Source of the DNA: Pseudomonadales bacterium
GTDB lineage: Bacteria > Pseudomonadota > Gammaproteobacteria > Pseudomonadales > Azotimanducaceae
Assembly (NCBI GenBank): GCA_019634925.1
Contig: JAHCAL010000001.1
Location: 310,001 to 374,000, forward strand
DNA length: 64,000 nucleotides
Direction: 5' to 3'
Shown: positions 1 through 10,319 of the stretch, in pieces
How positions within the stretch are numbered: the first letter of the stretch is position 1
Layout: every line of letters begins with the position of its first letter
Notes under the pieces: model-generated
Seen by the model: only the letters and a program-made list of their open reading frames with translations
What the model was told of the DNA's origin: nothing
The model's database searches: none
Translations under genes and position numbers: made by a program

Positions 1-1251
1 GCCTTCACGGCCACCCAGATTCCTGGCATCGACCGGCGTCGCTATCCTGCGTCCCTCGCCGGGCGCCTGTACCCCGAGGGCATTCCGATCGTGCCGGAAG
101 CCGATCTCGAAGCGGTCTGCGCGGTGGAATCGGTCGAGCGCGTGGTGTTCGCCTACAGCGACGTGAGCCACGCCGAGTTGATGCACGTCGGCGCGCGCGC
201 GCTCGCGGCCGGCGCCGACTTCGTGCTGCTCGGACCGGAATCCACCTGGCTCGAGTCCCGTCGCCCGGTGATAGCGGTTTCCGCGGTGCGTACCGGTTGC
301 GGCAAATCCCAGACGGCACGCTACCTTTCGCGCGCGCTCGCCGACGGCCTGCCGGGCTGCGCGCCGCTGCGTGTGGCGGTGCTGCGTCACCCCATGCCGT
401 ACGGCAATCTCGCTGCCCAGCGCGTACAGCGCTTCGCGACCCTCGCCGACATCGACGCGGCCGACTGCACGCTCGAGGAGCGCGAGGAATACGAGCCGCA
501 CGTCGCGGCGGGCAACCTCCTGTTCGCCGGGGTCGATTACGCGGCGATCCTTGCGGCCGCGGAAGCGGAAGCCGACCTGATCCTCTGGGACGGCGGCAAC
601 AACGATTTCCCGTTCGTGCGGCCCGACCTGCACATCGTCGTGACCGACGCGTTGCGACCGGACCAGCTCGACACCCACCATCCTGGCGAAGCCGTACTGC
701 GTGCCGCGGACCTCGTGATCCTGAACAAGGTCGATGCCGCCGCAGTCGGGTCCGTGGAGCGGCTTGCCGAAGGGATCCGTCGGCTCGCGCCGGGCGTGCC
801 GCAGGTACGCGCCGCCTCGCCGGTGGTGCTGGACGACCCGACACTGCTGGCCGGGCGCCGGGTGCTCGTGGTCGACGACGGCCCGACCATCACCCACGGC
901 GGCATGGCGTTCGGGGCAGGTTACCAGGCGGTGCGCGGTCTGCCCGGCGTGACGCTGGTGGATCCGCGGCAGAGCGCCCACCCTGACATCGCGCGGGTCT
1001 ACGCGCAGTATCCGCACATCGGGCCGGTGCTGCCGGCGGTGGGCTACAGCCCCGCGCAGCGGGCAGCGCTCGCGGCCACCATCGCGGCGTCGGGTGCCGA
1101 CGTCGTGGTCGCCGGCACGCCGATCGACTTCGCGCGCGTGGTGCCGGTGGATCGGCCGGTGGTGCGCGCCCGTTATGCGTACGCCGACGCCGGCGAACCG
1201 CGGCTGCTCGACCTGGTACGCGAGTTCCTGATCGCGCGGGGCGCCGCTTGA
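1..1251 (+). CDS. Cyclic 2,3-diphosphoglycerate synthetase-like P-loop protein (5' end outside window)
   Basis: The reading frame is open from base 1, so the N-terminus lies outside the window; a GTG at 91 is only an internal codon. The visible residues (AFTATQIPGIDGRR-like start, then GPESTWLESRRPVIAVSAVR, then TGCGKSQTARYL as a Walker A-like loop) match the cyclic 2,3-diphosphoglycerate synthetase family, which in methanogens makes cyclic 2,3-DPG from 2,3-DPG and ATP. Later motifs are LILWDGGNNDFPF, a switch-like DLVILNKVDAA and a C-terminal half with GTPID. Bacterial homologues often occur near carbamate kinase, and one lies 4 kb downstream here, beyond the RND pair. The bacterial substrate is uncertain; family assignment is fairly secure, the reaction is not. 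Confidence 0.75.
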   Translation, partial: AFTATQIPGIDRRRYPASLAGRLYPEGIPIVPEADLEAVCAVESVERVVFAYSDVSHAELMHVGARALAAGADFVLLGPESTWLESRRPVIAVSAVRTGCGKSQTARYLSRALADGLPGCAPLRVAVLRHPMPYGNLAAQRVQRFATLADIDAADCTLEEREEYEPHVAAGNLLFAGVDYAAILAAAEAEADLILWDGGNNDFPFVRPDLHIVVTDALRPDQLDTHHPGEAVLRAADLVILNKVDAAAVGSVERLAEGIRRLAPGVPQVRAASPVVLDDPTLLAGRRVLVVDDGPTITHGGMAFGAGYQAVRGLPGVTLVDPRQSAHPDIARVYAQYPHIGPVLPAVGYSPAQRAALAATIAASGADVVVAGTPIDFARVVPVDRPVVRARYAYADAGEPRLLDLVREFLIARGAA

Positions 1252-1398
1252 GCGCGCTGCGCGCGCGTGCGATGCGGCGTTGCGACCGCGCCGCTCGCGA
1301 GTATATCGTCACGCCTCGACCGCACGGCGATTCGACTCGATGACGCGCGCTGATCCCCGCTCCCGCGGCCCCGCAGATCGTTCCACGGGTGCGACCGC

Positions 1399-2469
1399 AT
1401 GAAGGCGTACGCGATTGCCATCGCCCTGCTGCTGGCGATCTTCGGCGCCATCGGCGCCTACCTCTACCAGCGCTTCAGCGCCTTCGCGAGCATGGACTTC
1501 AGACCGCCGCCGGTGACCGTGGCGGTGTCCACCGCGCAAACCGAGACCTGGGACGAGACGTTGACCGCAGTGGGGACGATCCGGGCGGTGCGGGGCGTCG
1601 AACTCACCTCCGAATCGAGCGGCGAGATCGTCGAGATCCGCTTCGCATCCGGCGACCGGGTGGCGGCTGGCCAGCCACTGGTGGTGCTGAACGACGAGGT
1701 TGAACGCGCCAGCCGGCGCAACCAGCAGGCCGCTCTGGAACTGGCCGAGATCCTCTTCGAGCGCGACCGCGTGCTGCTGGCGCGCCAGTCGATTCCGCAG
1801 ACCCAGTTCGACCGCAGCCGGGCAGACCTGGAGCGGGCGCGTGCCCAGCTGGCGGAGACCGAAGCGCGGCTCGCCAACAAGCGCATCGAGGCGCCGTTCG
1901 CCGGTACGATCGGCATCAGCCGGCTCGACGTCGGCGACTACTTGTCGCCCGGCACTCTGATCGCCACCCTGCAGGACCTGACCGATCTCGAGATCGACTT
2001 CACCGTGCCGGCCCGGTTCGCGCCCGCGCTGCGCCCGGGGCTCGCCATCGCCGTGCGGGTAGATGCCTATCCGGATCGGGACTTTCCGGCGGAGGTCACC
2101 GCGGTGGATCCGCGCGTCGACCCGGATACCCGCAACATGCTGCTGCGGGCGCGGCTCGCGCGCACCGACGGCCTGCTGCCGGGCATGTTCGCGTCGCTCG
2201 AAATCGATCTCGGCCAGCGCCAGACGGTCGTCACGGTCCCGGAGACCGCAGTGACGTATGCCCTGCAGGGCAATCTCGTTTACGTCGTCGAGCCGCTGGA
2301 GGACGGCGCGCTCACCGCCAGTGCCCGCGTCGTGCGCGTCGGCAGGGTGCGCAATGCCCGGGTGGCCGTGCTCGACGGGGTGGCGGCCGGTGAACGCGTC
2401 GTCAGCGTCGGCCAGAACAAGCTCTATCGCGGCGTCCGCGTGGTCATCGACGATCGCGTCGCGCTGTGA
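1399..2469 (+). CDS. RND efflux periplasmic adaptor (membrane fusion protein)
   Basis: 356 residues, the usual size of HlyD/AcrA-type adaptors. Residues 1-20 form one N-terminal hydrophobic anchor or uncleaved signal. A split biotinyl-lipoyl domain is visible (VGTIRAVRGVELTSESSGEI near residue 55 and RIEAPFAGTIGISRLDVGDY near 165) on either side of an alpha-helical hairpin (residues about 95-155, Glu/Arg rich), followed by a beta-barrel and a membrane-proximal domain. It would bridge the inner-membrane pump to an outer-membrane channel. Its stop overlaps the start of the pump gene by 4 bp (ATGA), so the two are co-translated. No TolC-type channel gene is adjacent. Substrate unknown. Confidence 0.9.
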   Translation: MKAYAIAIALLLAIFGAIGAYLYQRFSAFASMDFRPPPVTVAVSTAQTETWDETLTAVGTIRAVRGVELTSESSGEIVEIRFASGDRVAAGQPLVVLNDEVERASRRNQQAALELAEILFERDRVLLARQSIPQTQFDRSRADLERARAQLAETEARLANKRIEAPFAGTIGISRLDVGDYLSPGTLIATLQDLTDLEIDFTVPARFAPALRPGLAIAVRVDAYPDRDFPAEVTAVDPRVDPDTRNMLLRARLARTDGLLPGMFASLEIDLGQRQTVVTVPETAVTYALQGNLVYVVEPLEDGALTASARVVRVGRVRNARVAVLDGVAAGERVVSVGQNKLYRGVRVVIDDRVAL

Positions 2470-5400
2470 TGCCGCGCTTCACCGACATCTTCGTGCATCG
2501 GCCGGTGCTTGCGCTGGTGATCGGCGCGGTGATGCTGCTGGTCGGCCTGCAGGCCGGCTCCCAGCTCAGCCTGCGCGAGTATCCCGAGGTCGAGAAGAGC
2601 GTCATCTTCGTGCGCGCCGTGTACCCGGGCGCCAGCGCGGAGACCGTTCAGGGTTTCGTCACCACGCCTCTGCAGCGCCGCATCGCCTCCGCCAAGGGCG
2701 TGGACTACATCACCTCCACCAGCAACACCGGCGTGTCGCAGATCGAGGTCTGGGTGCGCCTCGGCGAGAACTCGACCGATGTGATGGGCGAGGTGATCAC
2801 CAAGATCAACGAGGCCCGCTTCGAGCTGCCGCGCGAGGTGGAGGACCCGGTGGTCAGCAATCGCACCGGCGGCGACGCCATGATGTACCTCGCGCTCTTG
2901 AGCGAGCAGATGAGCGTTCAGCAGCGCGCCGACTACGCCGTGCGCTCGATCCAGCCGGTACTCTCCACGATCGAGGGGGTCGGCGAGGCGCGCCTGCTCG
3001 GGGTCGGCGACTTCGCCATGCGTATCTGGCTGAATCCCACCCGCATGGCCGCGTTCGGCGTCACCGCGGCGGACGTCGACGCCGCGGTGCGTCGCGACAA
3101 CTTCATCGCGGCCGCCGGTACCACCCGCGGAGAACTGGTCCGCGCCAGCGTCGATGCCGAGACCGACCTCGAGGATCCCGAGCGGTTCGCCGCCATCGTG
3201 GTGCGGCAGCAGGGTGACCGCCGGGTCACGCTCGGCGACGTCGCCACGGTGGAGCTCGGCAGCGAGACCTACGATGCCGCGGTCTATTCCAGCGGCCAGG
3301 CGACCCTGTTCATCGCCATCACGGAAGCGCCCGGCGCCAACCCGCTCGAGATGGCCAGGCGCGTCAAGACCAAGGTGGCGGAGCTGAACGACCAGCTCCC
3401 GGCCGACCTGTCGATCTTTCTGGACTCCGATCTGTCCATCTATATCGGCGAGGCGCTCGACGAGGTGGTGCGCACGCTGGTCGAGGCGTCGGTGATCGTC
3501 GTGCTGGTGATCCTGCTGTTTCTAGGCTCGCTGCGCGTGGTGGCCATTCCCATCGTCGCCATACCGCTGTCGCTGGTGAGCGTACTGTTCCTGATCTGGC
3601 TGATGGGTTTCTCCATCAACCTGCTTACGCTGCTCGCCATGGTGATTGCCATCGGCCTGGTGGTGGACGACGCCATCGTGGTGGTGGAGAACGTGCACCG
3701 GCACATCGAGGCCGGTGAGCAGCCACTGGCCGCCGCGCTGGAGGGGGCCAGGGAGGTAGCGTGGCCGGTCGTCGCCATGACCCTGACCCTGGTGGCCGTG
3801 TACCTGCCCATCGGCTTTCTGGGCGGACTGACCGGCGTGCTGTTCAGCGAGTTCGCCCTGACCCTGGCGGGCGCCGTGGTGATCTCCGGCGTGGTCGCCC
3901 TGGTGCTGAGCCCGATGATGTGCGCGTACCTGCTGAAGGACCACCAGCACCAGGGCGTGGTGGCGAGCTGGCTCGACGCCCGCTTCGACGAACTGCTGCA
4001 CCGCTACCAGCGCTGGCTCGGCCGCTGCCTGGACCATCGCGGCGCGGTCATGCTGTTCGCGGCCATAATCTTCCTGAGCCTGCCCGCGTTCTACCAGCTC
4101 GCGCAGAAGGAGCTCGCGCCGGAGGAGGACAGCGGCAGCATCTTCGCGGTCGCGACGCCACCCGACTACGGCAGTCTCGAGTACACCACGTACTTCCTCG
4201 ATCAGATGGTGGAGGCCTGGCGAACGGTACCCGAGGTGACCCACTCCTGGCAGGTCAACGAACCGGGCTCGGTGTTCGGCGGCCTGGAGCTCGAGCCCTG
4301 GCGCCAGCGGGACCGCAGCCTCGAAGAAGTGCGCCAGGAGGTACAGGCGAAGTACGACAGGATCAGCGGGCTGGAAATCTTCACGTTCGCGGCGGGTGGC
4401 CTGCCCGGCGCTTCGTCCGGCCTGCCGGTGCAGTTCGTGATCTCGAGCAACGCGGACTATCGCGAGCTCGACCGGGTGGCCGAAGAGGTGCTGGCCAGGG
4501 TGCGGCCGTCGGGCGTGTTCGCGTTCGTCACCAAGGATCTCAGGTTCTCCCGCCCGGAGGTGGGCGTGCGCATCGACCGCGAGCTGGCGGCGCGGCTCGG
4601 CATCTCCATGGAGGACATCGGCCGCACGCTGCAGATCATGCTGGGGGAGGCAGAGACCAACCGCATCAGCATCGAAGGCCGCAGCTACAAGGTCATTCCC
4701 CAGGCCGGCCGGGACTTCCGCCTCACCAAGGAGTGGCTCGAGCGCTACTACGTGCGCGCCGGCAGCGGCAGCCTGGTGCCGCTCAGCACCGTCATCGACA
4801 TCCACCAGACGGTGAAGCCCAACACCCGTAAGCAGTTCCAGCAGCAGAACAGCGTGACCATCCAGGGCCTGCTGATCCCGCCGAATTCGCTCGGCGACGG
4901 CCTCGCCCTGCTCGAGCGCACCCTGCAGGAGGTGGCGCCGACGGGCTTCCGCGCCGGGTATCTCGGCGAGTCGCGCCGCTTCGTCGAGGAAAGCCAGGGC
5001 TTCCTGCCGCTGTTTGCCGCCTCCATGGTGTTCATCTACCTCGTGCTGGCGGCCCAGTTCAACAGCTTCCGCGACCCGCTGATCGTGCTGATCAGCGTGC
5101 CGCTGTCGATCTTCGGCGCCGTGGTGCCGCTGGCGCTCGGCATGACCACGCTCAACATCTATACCCAGGTGGGGCTGCTGACCCTGATCGGCCTGATCAG
5201 CAAGCACGGCATCCTCATCGTCGACTTCGCCAACCACCGGCTGCGCGAAGGCGTCTCGCGACGGGAGGCGGTGCTGGAGGCCGCCGGGCTGCGGCTGCGG
5301 CCGATCCTCATGACCACGTTCGCGACCGTGCTCGGCGTGGTGCCGTTGCTCATGGCCTTCGGCGCCGGCGCCAACGCGCGCTTCGCCATCGGCCTGATGA

Positions 5401-5522
5401 TCGCCGCCGGCATGCTGGTGGGCACGCTGTTCACCCTGTTCGTGCTGCCCACTTTCTACACGCTGATGGGTCGGCGCCAGACCGGGCCCGCCGTGGCCGA
5501 CGCCAGTCCGGCCACGCCCTGA
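2466..5522 (+). CDS. RND family efflux permease (AcrB/MexF type, HAE1)
   Basis: 1018 residues, typical of hydrophobe/amphiphile RND pumps. It begins FTDIFVHRPVLALVIGAVMLL (TM1). The TM4 proton-relay segment GLVVDDAIVVVENVHRH near residue 400 carries the two conserved aspartates. Two large periplasmic loops and a second half with TM7-12 follow (for example FIYLVLAAQFNSFRDPLIVL and LISKHGILIVDFANH). It exports substrates from periplasm or inner membrane using the proton gradient. Translationally coupled to the adaptor upstream. A long antisense frame lies opposite this gene and is a codon-composition shadow. Confidence 0.95.
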   Translation: MMPRFTDIFVHRPVLALVIGAVMLLVGLQAGSQLSLREYPEVEKSVIFVRAVYPGASAETVQGFVTTPLQRRIASAKGVDYITSTSNTGVSQIEVWVRLGENSTDVMGEVITKINEARFELPREVEDPVVSNRTGGDAMMYLALLSEQMSVQQRADYAVRSIQPVLSTIEGVGEARLLGVGDFAMRIWLNPTRMAAFGVTAADVDAAVRRDNFIAAAGTTRGELVRASVDAETDLEDPERFAAIVVRQQGDRRVTLGDVATVELGSETYDAAVYSSGQATLFIAITEAPGANPLEMARRVKTKVAELNDQLPADLSIFLDSDLSIYIGEALDEVVRTLVEASVIVVLVILLFLGSLRVVAIPIVAIPLSLVSVLFLIWLMGFSINLLTLLAMVIAIGLVVDDAIVVVENVHRHIEAGEQPLAAALEGAREVAWPVVAMTLTLVAVYLPIGFLGGLTGVLFSEFALTLAGAVVISGVVALVLSPMMCAYLLKDHQHQGVVASWLDARFDELLHRYQRWLGRCLDHRGAVMLFAAIIFLSLPAFYQLAQKELAPEEDSGSIFAVATPPDYGSLEYTTYFLDQMVEAWRTVPEVTHSWQVNEPGSVFGGLELEPWRQRDRSLEEVRQEVQAKYDRISGLEIFTFAAGGLPGASSGLPVQFVISSNADYRELDRVAEEVLARVRPSGVFAFVTKDLRFSRPEVGVRIDRELAARLGISMEDIGRTLQIMLGEAETNRISIEGRSYKVIPQAGRDFRLTKEWLERYYVRAGSGSLVPLSTVIDIHQTVKPNTRKQFQQQNSVTIQGLLIPPNSLGDGLALLERTLQEVAPTGFRAGYLGESRRFVEESQGFLPLFAASMVFIYLVLAAQFNSFRDPLIVLISVPLSIFGAVVPLALGMTTLNIYTQVGLLTLIGLISKHGILIVDFANHRLREGVSRREAVLEAAGLRLRPILMTTFATVLGVVPLLMAFGAGANARFAIGLMIAAGMLVGTLFTLFVLPTFYTLMGRRQTGPAVADASPATP

Positions 5523-5538
5523 CAGGCCTTCGCCGACC

Positions 5539-6498
5539 ATGCACGGAGCCCGCGACTCACTGCCGCTCGCCGATGCGCCGGGTCGCGCCGATGACCCACC
5601 GCGCCCGCTGCTGGTGGTCGCGGTGGGCGGCAATGCGTTGAGTGCGCCGCAGCGTGCCGACGATCCCGGCCTCGTGGCCGAGCGTCGCGCCGCGGCGCAG
5701 ACCGGCGCGGAGCTGGCGGCACTCGCGGCGCGCGGCTACCGGCTGCTCGTGGTACACGGCAATGGGCCCCAGGTTGGCCGGCTGCTGCGCGCCGATCCTG
5801 ACCTCGGCCTGCTCGACGTGCACGTGGCGCAGACCCAGGGCGAACTCGGCTACCTGCTCGCGGCGGCGTTCGAACAGGCGTCGCGCGAGCCGATGGCGGC
5901 ACTGGTGACGCGGGTCGAGGTGGACGCGGCGGACCCGCGCGGCCACGATCCGGAAAAACCGGTCGGGGCGGTCCTCGCGCAGGATCCCGGTGGCGCGGCA
6001 CGGCGCACGCCGGACGGCGCCGGTTGGCGGCGCGTGGTGCCGTCGCCCTGGCCGCGCGCGGTACGCGAACTGCCGGTCATCGCGCGCATGCTCGGAGACT
6101 GCCACGTCATCGCCGGCGGTGGCGGCGGGGTGCCGGTGACCGCCGCCGGGCTGCCGGTTGCCGGCGTCGTCGACAAGGACCGGGTCGCCGCGCTGCTCGC
6201 CATCCGGCTCGATGCGGCGGGCCTGGTGATCGGCACCGACGTCGCCGGCGTCTATCGCGACTTTGGCGGCCCGGCGCCAACGTTGTTGCGTACGCTCGAT
6301 GTGAGTGCGTGCCGCGCGCTGCTCGAATCCGGCGCGTTGCCGGCCGGCTCGATGGGGCCGAAGGTCGCGGCGGCGCTGGACTTCGTTCTTGCGACCGGAC
6401 GCCCGGCGGCGATCGGAGGGCTCGGCGAGCTCGGCCGTGTGTGGTCCGGCAGCGCAGGTACCCGGGTGCTGCCGCAGAGCGACTCTCGCAATGCGTAG
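5539..6498 (+). CDS. arcC: Carbamate kinase
   Basis: 319 residues, close to the family norm. Conserved blocks are LLVVAVGGNAL (residue about 30), LLVVHGNGPQVGRLL, HVIAGGGGGVPV, VVDKDRVAALLA and LVIGTDVAGVY, all diagnostic of the amino-acid kinase fold carbamate kinases (ATP + carbamate to carbamoyl phosphate, or the reverse for ATP synthesis). The first 25 residues are poorly conserved and the true start could be slightly downstream. It begins 16 bp after the RND pump, so it may be co-transcribed with it, an odd partner. No arginine deiminase or ornithine carbamoyltransferase is nearby; agmatine deiminase occurs 15 kb away. Confidence 0.92.
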   Translation: MHGARDSLPLADAPGRADDPPRPLLVVAVGGNALSAPQRADDPGLVAERRAAAQTGAELAALAARGYRLLVVHGNGPQVGRLLRADPDLGLLDVHVAQTQGELGYLLAAAFEQASREPMAALVTRVEVDAADPRGHDPEKPVGAVLAQDPGGAARRTPDGAGWRRVVPSPWPRAVRELPVIARMLGDCHVIAGGGGGVPVTAAGLPVAGVVDKDRVAALLAIRLDAAGLVIGTDVAGVYRDFGGPAPTLLRTLDVSACRALLESGALPAGSMGPKVAAALDFVLATGRPAAIGGLGELGRVWSGSAGTRVLPQSDSRNA

Positions 6499-6554
6499 CG
6501 CGCCGCCCGCCGCCAGACAGGTCGTCGCACGCGACCTGGCGGCGCTTGCCGAGA

Positions 6555-7484
6555 TCAGTCGCTCTGCGAACTCGACTCCCGGCGGATCCGGGCCTCGTCG
6601 AGACTCGGGTCGCACAGCTCGATGAAGCGGTACGCGTAGCCGCGCAGATAGGTGTCGCGGCTCACCGCGATCCAGGTGGTGTTGCGGCCGAACAGGTTGT
6701 CCCCGGACAGCACGCGCAGGCCCGCGCCCGTTGTCGTTTCGGCCGCCATCGAGGCGAGGATGCCGACCCCCAGGCCGAGCTCGACGTAGGTGCGGATGAC
6801 GTCCGCGTCCATGGCCGAGAGTACGAAGTCCGGCGCGAGTCCGGCCGCGGCGAAGGCTGCGTCGATGCGTTCGCGGCCGGTGAAGCCTTCCCGGTAGGTG
6901 ACGAGAGGGTACGCGGCGACCGCCTCGAGGGTCAGGGGCTGGACCCGTTCGAGCGGGTGTCCGGCCGGGACGATCACCGCGTGGTGCCATTCGTAGAACG
7001 GGAACACCGCGAGCGATTCGCGATCGCCGAGGCCTTCGGTGGCGATGCCGATGTCGGCGCGGCCTTCGTGGAGCAGTTCGGCGATCTGTTCCGGCGCGGC
7101 CTCGTAGAGGCCGAGGTGGACCCTCGGGCAGGCCGCCCGGAAGGCCGCGACGACCCGCGGCAGCGCGTAGCGCGCCTGGGTGTGGGTCGTGGCGATGGTC
7201 AGTGCACCGTCCTCGCGGCCACCGTACTCGGTCGCGATGGTGCGCAGGTTCTGCGCATCCAGCAGCATGCGGTCGACATAAGGCACCATTTCCCGGCCCG
7301 GGCCGGTCAGACCGACCAGGCGTTTGCCGCGGCGCACGAAGAGTTCGACGCCGAGTTCGGCTTCGAGGTCCTTCATGTGTTTGCTCACCCCAGACTGGGA
7401 AGTGAACAGGGCGCCCGCAACCTCAGTGAGGTTGAAGTTGCGGCGGACCGCCTCGCGGAAGATGCGCAGTTGCTGGAAGTTCAT
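6555..7484 (-). CDS. cysB: CysB-type LysR transcriptional regulator
   Basis: 309 residues. Start chosen at 7484 because it gives the canonical [21 protein letters not shown]-terminus and a 4-bp ATGA overlap with cysA. The winged HTH spans about residues 1-60. The effector domain has the CysB-specific [11 protein letters not shown] block, a sulfate/thiosulfate-contact region in this family. CysB proteins activate sulfate assimilation with N-acetylserine as inducer. It is the last gene of the sbp-cysTWA operon, so it would be produced with its own targets. The frame remains open far upstream of 7484 but only as an antisense-phase artefact. Confidence 0.93.
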   Translation of the reverse strand: MNFQQLRIFREAVRRNFNLTEVAGALFTSQSGVSKHMKDLEAELGVELFVRRGKRLVGLTGPGREMVPYVDRMLLDAQNLRTIATEYGGREDGALTIATTHTQARYALPRVVAAFRAACPRVHLGLYEAAPEQIAELLHEGRADIGIATEGLGDRESLAVFPFYEWHHAVIVPAGHPLERVQPLTLEAVAAYPLVTYREGFTGRERIDAAFAAAGLAPDFVLSAMDADVIRTYVELGLGVGILASMAAETTTGAGLRVLSGDNLFGRNTTWIAVSRDTYLRGYAYRFIELCDPSLDEARIRRESSSQSD

Positions 7485-8569
7485 CGGTCTCGGCCGGTCG
7501 GGTTGGCGGTGGTGTCGGCGAACAGGCGCGGGTTGGTCGGACGCGCATAGAGTCGTGCGCCCGGTCCGGGCGCGAGGCTCGCCCCGCCGCGTGGCATCTC
7601 GATCTCCAGCCGTTCGCCGGTGGCCGCCACGCGCGCCTCGATGCGCAGCACCGGACCGGCGATGGTGCAGTCGGTCACCGTCACGGCGATCCAGTCCTCC
7701 GTCTGCCCGGGCGCGTCGGCCAGCGCGATCTCGTGCGGACGAATGTACGCGACCGCTTCGAGCGGATCGAGTCCCCGGAACGACGGAGCCGGGAGCCGAA
7801 CGCCGGCCACCTCCGCGCGGCCGTCCACGATCCGGCCCCGCAACGCGTTCACCTGGCCGACGAACTCGTAGACGAACGGACTGACCGGGTCGTCGTAGAT
7901 GCTCGCCGGCGGACCCACCTGTTCGATCCGGCCGCGATTCATGACCACCACCCGGTCGGAGACCTCCATGGCTTCTTCCTGGTCGTGAGTCACGAAGACC
8001 GACGTCACGTGGAGCTCGTCGTGCAGGCGCCGCAGCCAGCGCCGCAGGTCCTTGCGCACCTGGGCGTCGAGCGCGCCGAAGGGTTCGTCGAGCAGCAGGA
8101 CGCGCGGTTCGACCGCGAGTGCTCGCGCCAGGGCGACCCGCTGCCGCTGGCCGCCGGACAGCTGGTTCGGCAGGCGGTCCGCCATGAAGTCGAGCTGCAC
8201 CAGCTCGAGCAGCCGGTGCACGCGCTCGGCGATCGCGGCCTTCGACAGACGGCTGGAGCGGGGCCGCACCTTGAGTCCGAACGCCACGTTGTCGAATACG
8301 GTCATGTGCCGGAACAGCGCGTAGTGCTGGAACACGAAGCCGACCCGCCGCGCGCGGACGTCGAGCCGCGTGGCGTCCTCGCCCTGGAACGCAACCGCGC
8401 CGGTATCGGCCTGCTCGAGGCCGGCGATGATCCGCAGCAGCGTGGTCTTGCCGCAGCCGGACGGGCCGAGCAGCGCGACGAGTTCGCCCGTCGCGATGTC
8501 GAGCGAGACGTCGTCCAGTGCCTGGAACGCACCGAACGATTTGCCGACGTTGCGGATCTCGATGCTCAT
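7481..8569 (-). CDS. cysA: Sulfate/thiosulfate ABC transporter ATP-binding protein
   Basis: 362 residues. Walker [13 protein letters not shown] (about residue 36), signature [15 protein letters not shown], Walker [13 protein letters not shown] and the switch histidine in [13 protein letters not shown] are all intact. The C-terminal part (residues 240-350) is a TOBE-like regulatory domain with the sulfate-type IRPHEIAL segment. It energises the CysT/CysW permease. It overlaps cysW and cysB by 4 bp each, so the operon is translationally coupled throughout. Confidence 0.95.
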   Translation of the reverse strand: MSIEIRNVGKSFGAFQALDDVSLDIATGELVALLGPSGCGKTTLLRIIAGLEQADTGAVAFQGEDATRLDVRARRVGFVFQHYALFRHMTVFDNVAFGLKVRPRSSRLSKAAIAERVHRLLELVQLDFMADRLPNQLSGGQRQRVALARALAVEPRVLLLDEPFGALDAQVRKDLRRWLRRLHDELHVTSVFVTHDQEEAMEVSDRVVVMNRGRIEQVGPPASIYDDPVSPFVYEFVGQVNALRGRIVDGRAEVAGVRLPAPSFRGLDPLEAVAYIRPHEIALADAPGQTEDWIAVTVTDCTIAGPVLRIEARVAATGERLEIEMPRGGASLAPGPGARLYARPTNPRLFADTTANPTGRDR

Positions 8570-9465
8570 GCGGCTCGCTCCAGGGTGCGTGCGGTGGTTT
8601 GTGCGGCAGCCGCCTGCGCGGCAGCCCGCTGCTCGGCCTCGGTACGCAGCTCGACGACGCTCTTCGCGACGAGTGTGACCAGCGCGAGTCCGGCGAGCAG
8701 CGAGGCGACCGCGAACGCCGCGGCGAGCTGGTATTCGTTGTAGAGGATCTCGATGTGCAGCGGCATGGTGTTGGTGAGCCCGCGGATCTTGCCGGAAACA
8801 ACGCTCACCGCGCCGAACTCACCCATGGCACGGGCGTTGCAGAGAATCACGCCGTACAGGAGCGACCACTTGATGGACGGCAGCGTCACGCGCAGGAACG
8901 TCTGCCAGCCGGACGCGCCGAGCGAAATCGCCGCCTCCTCGTGGTCGGTCCCCTGCGCCTGCATCTGCGGGATCAGTTCGCGGGCCACGAAGGGAAAGGT
9001 CACGAACGTGGTCGCGAGCACGATGCCCGGCACTGCGAAGATGATCCGCAGTTCGTTCTCCGCGAGCCAGGGCCCGAGCCAGCCGTGGGCGCCGTAGAGC
9101 AGCACGTAGATGAGCCCGGCCACCACCGGCGAGACCGCGAAGGGCAGGTCGATCAGGGTGACCAGCAGCTGTTTGCCGCGAAACCGGAACTTGGTGATGG
9201 ACCAGGCAGCCGCGAGACCGAATATCACGTTGAGCGGCACCGAGATCGCCACCACCAGCAAGGTGAGGCGGATCGCCGCGGCGGCGTCCGGCTCGGTGAT
9301 CGCCGCCCAGTAGACGGCGAGCCCCTGGCGCAGCGCCTCGTGGAACACCGACACCAGCGGCACCACCAGGAACAGGCCGAGGAAGGCGAGCGCGAGCGTC
9401 GTGAGCAGCCAGCGGACAATGGGCGGTTCGGTGAGCGCACGGGGTGGGTTCGGTGCGGCCATCAT
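8566..9465 (-). CDS. cysW: Sulfate ABC transporter permease CysW
   Basis: 299 residues from the ATG at 9465, chosen because it gives an ATGA overlap with cysT and the N-terminus [20 protein letters not shown]. Six hydrophobic segments and the cytoplasmic EAA loop ([22 protein letters not shown]) are visible, followed by [12 protein letters not shown], typical of CysW. The C-terminal 30 residues are Ala/Gln/Glu-rich and helical. An apparent upstream extension of the frame to 10053 is only an open antisense stretch over cysT and is not part of the gene. Confidence 0.94.
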   Translation of the reverse strand: MMAAPNPPRALTEPPIVRWLLTTLALAFLGLFLVVPLVSVFHEALRQGLAVYWAAITEPDAAAAIRLTLLVVAISVPLNVIFGLAAAWSITKFRFRGKQLLVTLIDLPFAVSPVVAGLIYVLLYGAHGWLGPWLAENELRIIFAVPGIVLATTFVTFPFVARELIPQMQAQGTDHEEAAISLGASGWQTFLRVTLPSIKWSLLYGVILCNARAMGEFGAVSVVSGKIRGLTNTMPLHIEILYNEYQLAAAFAVASLLAGLALVTLVAKSVVELRTEAEQRAAAQAAAAQTTARTLERAA

Positions 9466-10316
9466 TGGGTCCTCCCGCGCGTGCCGCTCCACATCTGCAG
9501 GCCGTTGATGACCAGCAGCAGCACGAACGAGGCGAGCAGCATGACTGCGCCGAGCGTGGCGGCGCCGGCGAAGTCGTACTGTTCGAGCTTGATGATGATG
9601 AGCAGCGGCGTGATCTCGGTTCGGAAGGGGATGTTGCCCGCGATGAAGACCACCGAGCCGTACTCGCCGAGCGCCCGCGCGAACGCCATCGCGAAGCCGG
9701 TCAGCAGGGCTGGCAGCAGTGCGGGAAACAGGACGCGCGTGAAAGTCTGCAGGCGCGAGGCGCCGAGGCTCGCGGCGGCTTCTTCGACTTCCTGCTCGAG
9801 GTCCTCGATCACCGGTTGCACGGTTCGCACCACGAACGGCAGGCCGATGAAGGTCAACGCCAGGATCACGCCGAGCTCCGTGTAGGCGATGCGGATGCCG
9901 AACGTCTCGTACCACCAGGCGCCGATCGGGCCGGTCGTCGCGTAGAGCCCGGTCAGCGCGATGCCGGCGACCGCGGTCGGCAGCGCGAACGGCAGGTCGA
10001 CCAGCGCGTCGACGACGCGGCGGCCGGGAAACGGGTAGCGCACCAGCACCCACGCGGTCAGCAGGCCGAACACCAGGTTGATCGACGCCGCGATGAACGA
10101 TGCGGTGAACGTGAGCCGGTAACTCGCCACCGCGCGCGGGTCGGACGCGATTGCCCAGATCTCCCCCCAGGACAACTCCAGCGCCTTGAAAAACAGCGCC
10201 ACGAACGGCAGCAGCACGAGCACGCTCAGGTACATGAGCGTATAGCCCATGGTCAGGCCGAAGCCTGGAATGACCGAGCGCCGCCGCCGTGCCGCGGAAC
10301 CAACGGCGAGTGTCAT
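9462..10316 (-). CDS. cysT: Sulfate ABC transporter permease CysT (CysU)
   Basis: 284 residues with six TM segments. The motif [21 protein letters not shown] near the start is characteristic of CysT. EAA loop: [23 protein letters not shown], then [14 protein letters not shown]. It pairs with CysW to form the sulfate/thiosulfate channel. Starts 3 bp after the sbp stop and overlaps cysW by 4 bp. Confidence 0.94.
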   Translation of the reverse strand: MTLAVGSAARRRRSVIPGFGLTMGYTLMYLSVLVLLPFVALFFKALELSWGEIWAIASDPRAVASYRLTFTASFIAASINLVFGLLTAWVLVRYPFPGRRVVDALVDLPFALPTAVAGIALTGLYATTGPIGAWWYETFGIRIAYTELGVILALTFIGLPFVVRTVQPVIEDLEQEVEEAAASLGASRLQTFTRVLFPALLPALLTGFAMAFARALGEYGSVVFIAGNIPFRTEITPLLIIIKLEQYDFAGAATLGAVMLLASFVLLLVINGLQMWSGTRGRTQ

Positions 10317-10319
10317 GAT

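Noticed and set aside
3522..5633. 703-residue ORF on the minus strand opposite the RND pump
   Set aside because: His/Arg/Gln-rich composition with no domain; it mirrors the codon structure of the real RND gene on the plus strand.
8566..10053. Extended 495-residue version of CysW
   Set aside because: The extra N-terminal part is Arg/Pro-rich antisense of the cysT coding region; the true start at 9465 overlaps cysT by 4 bp.
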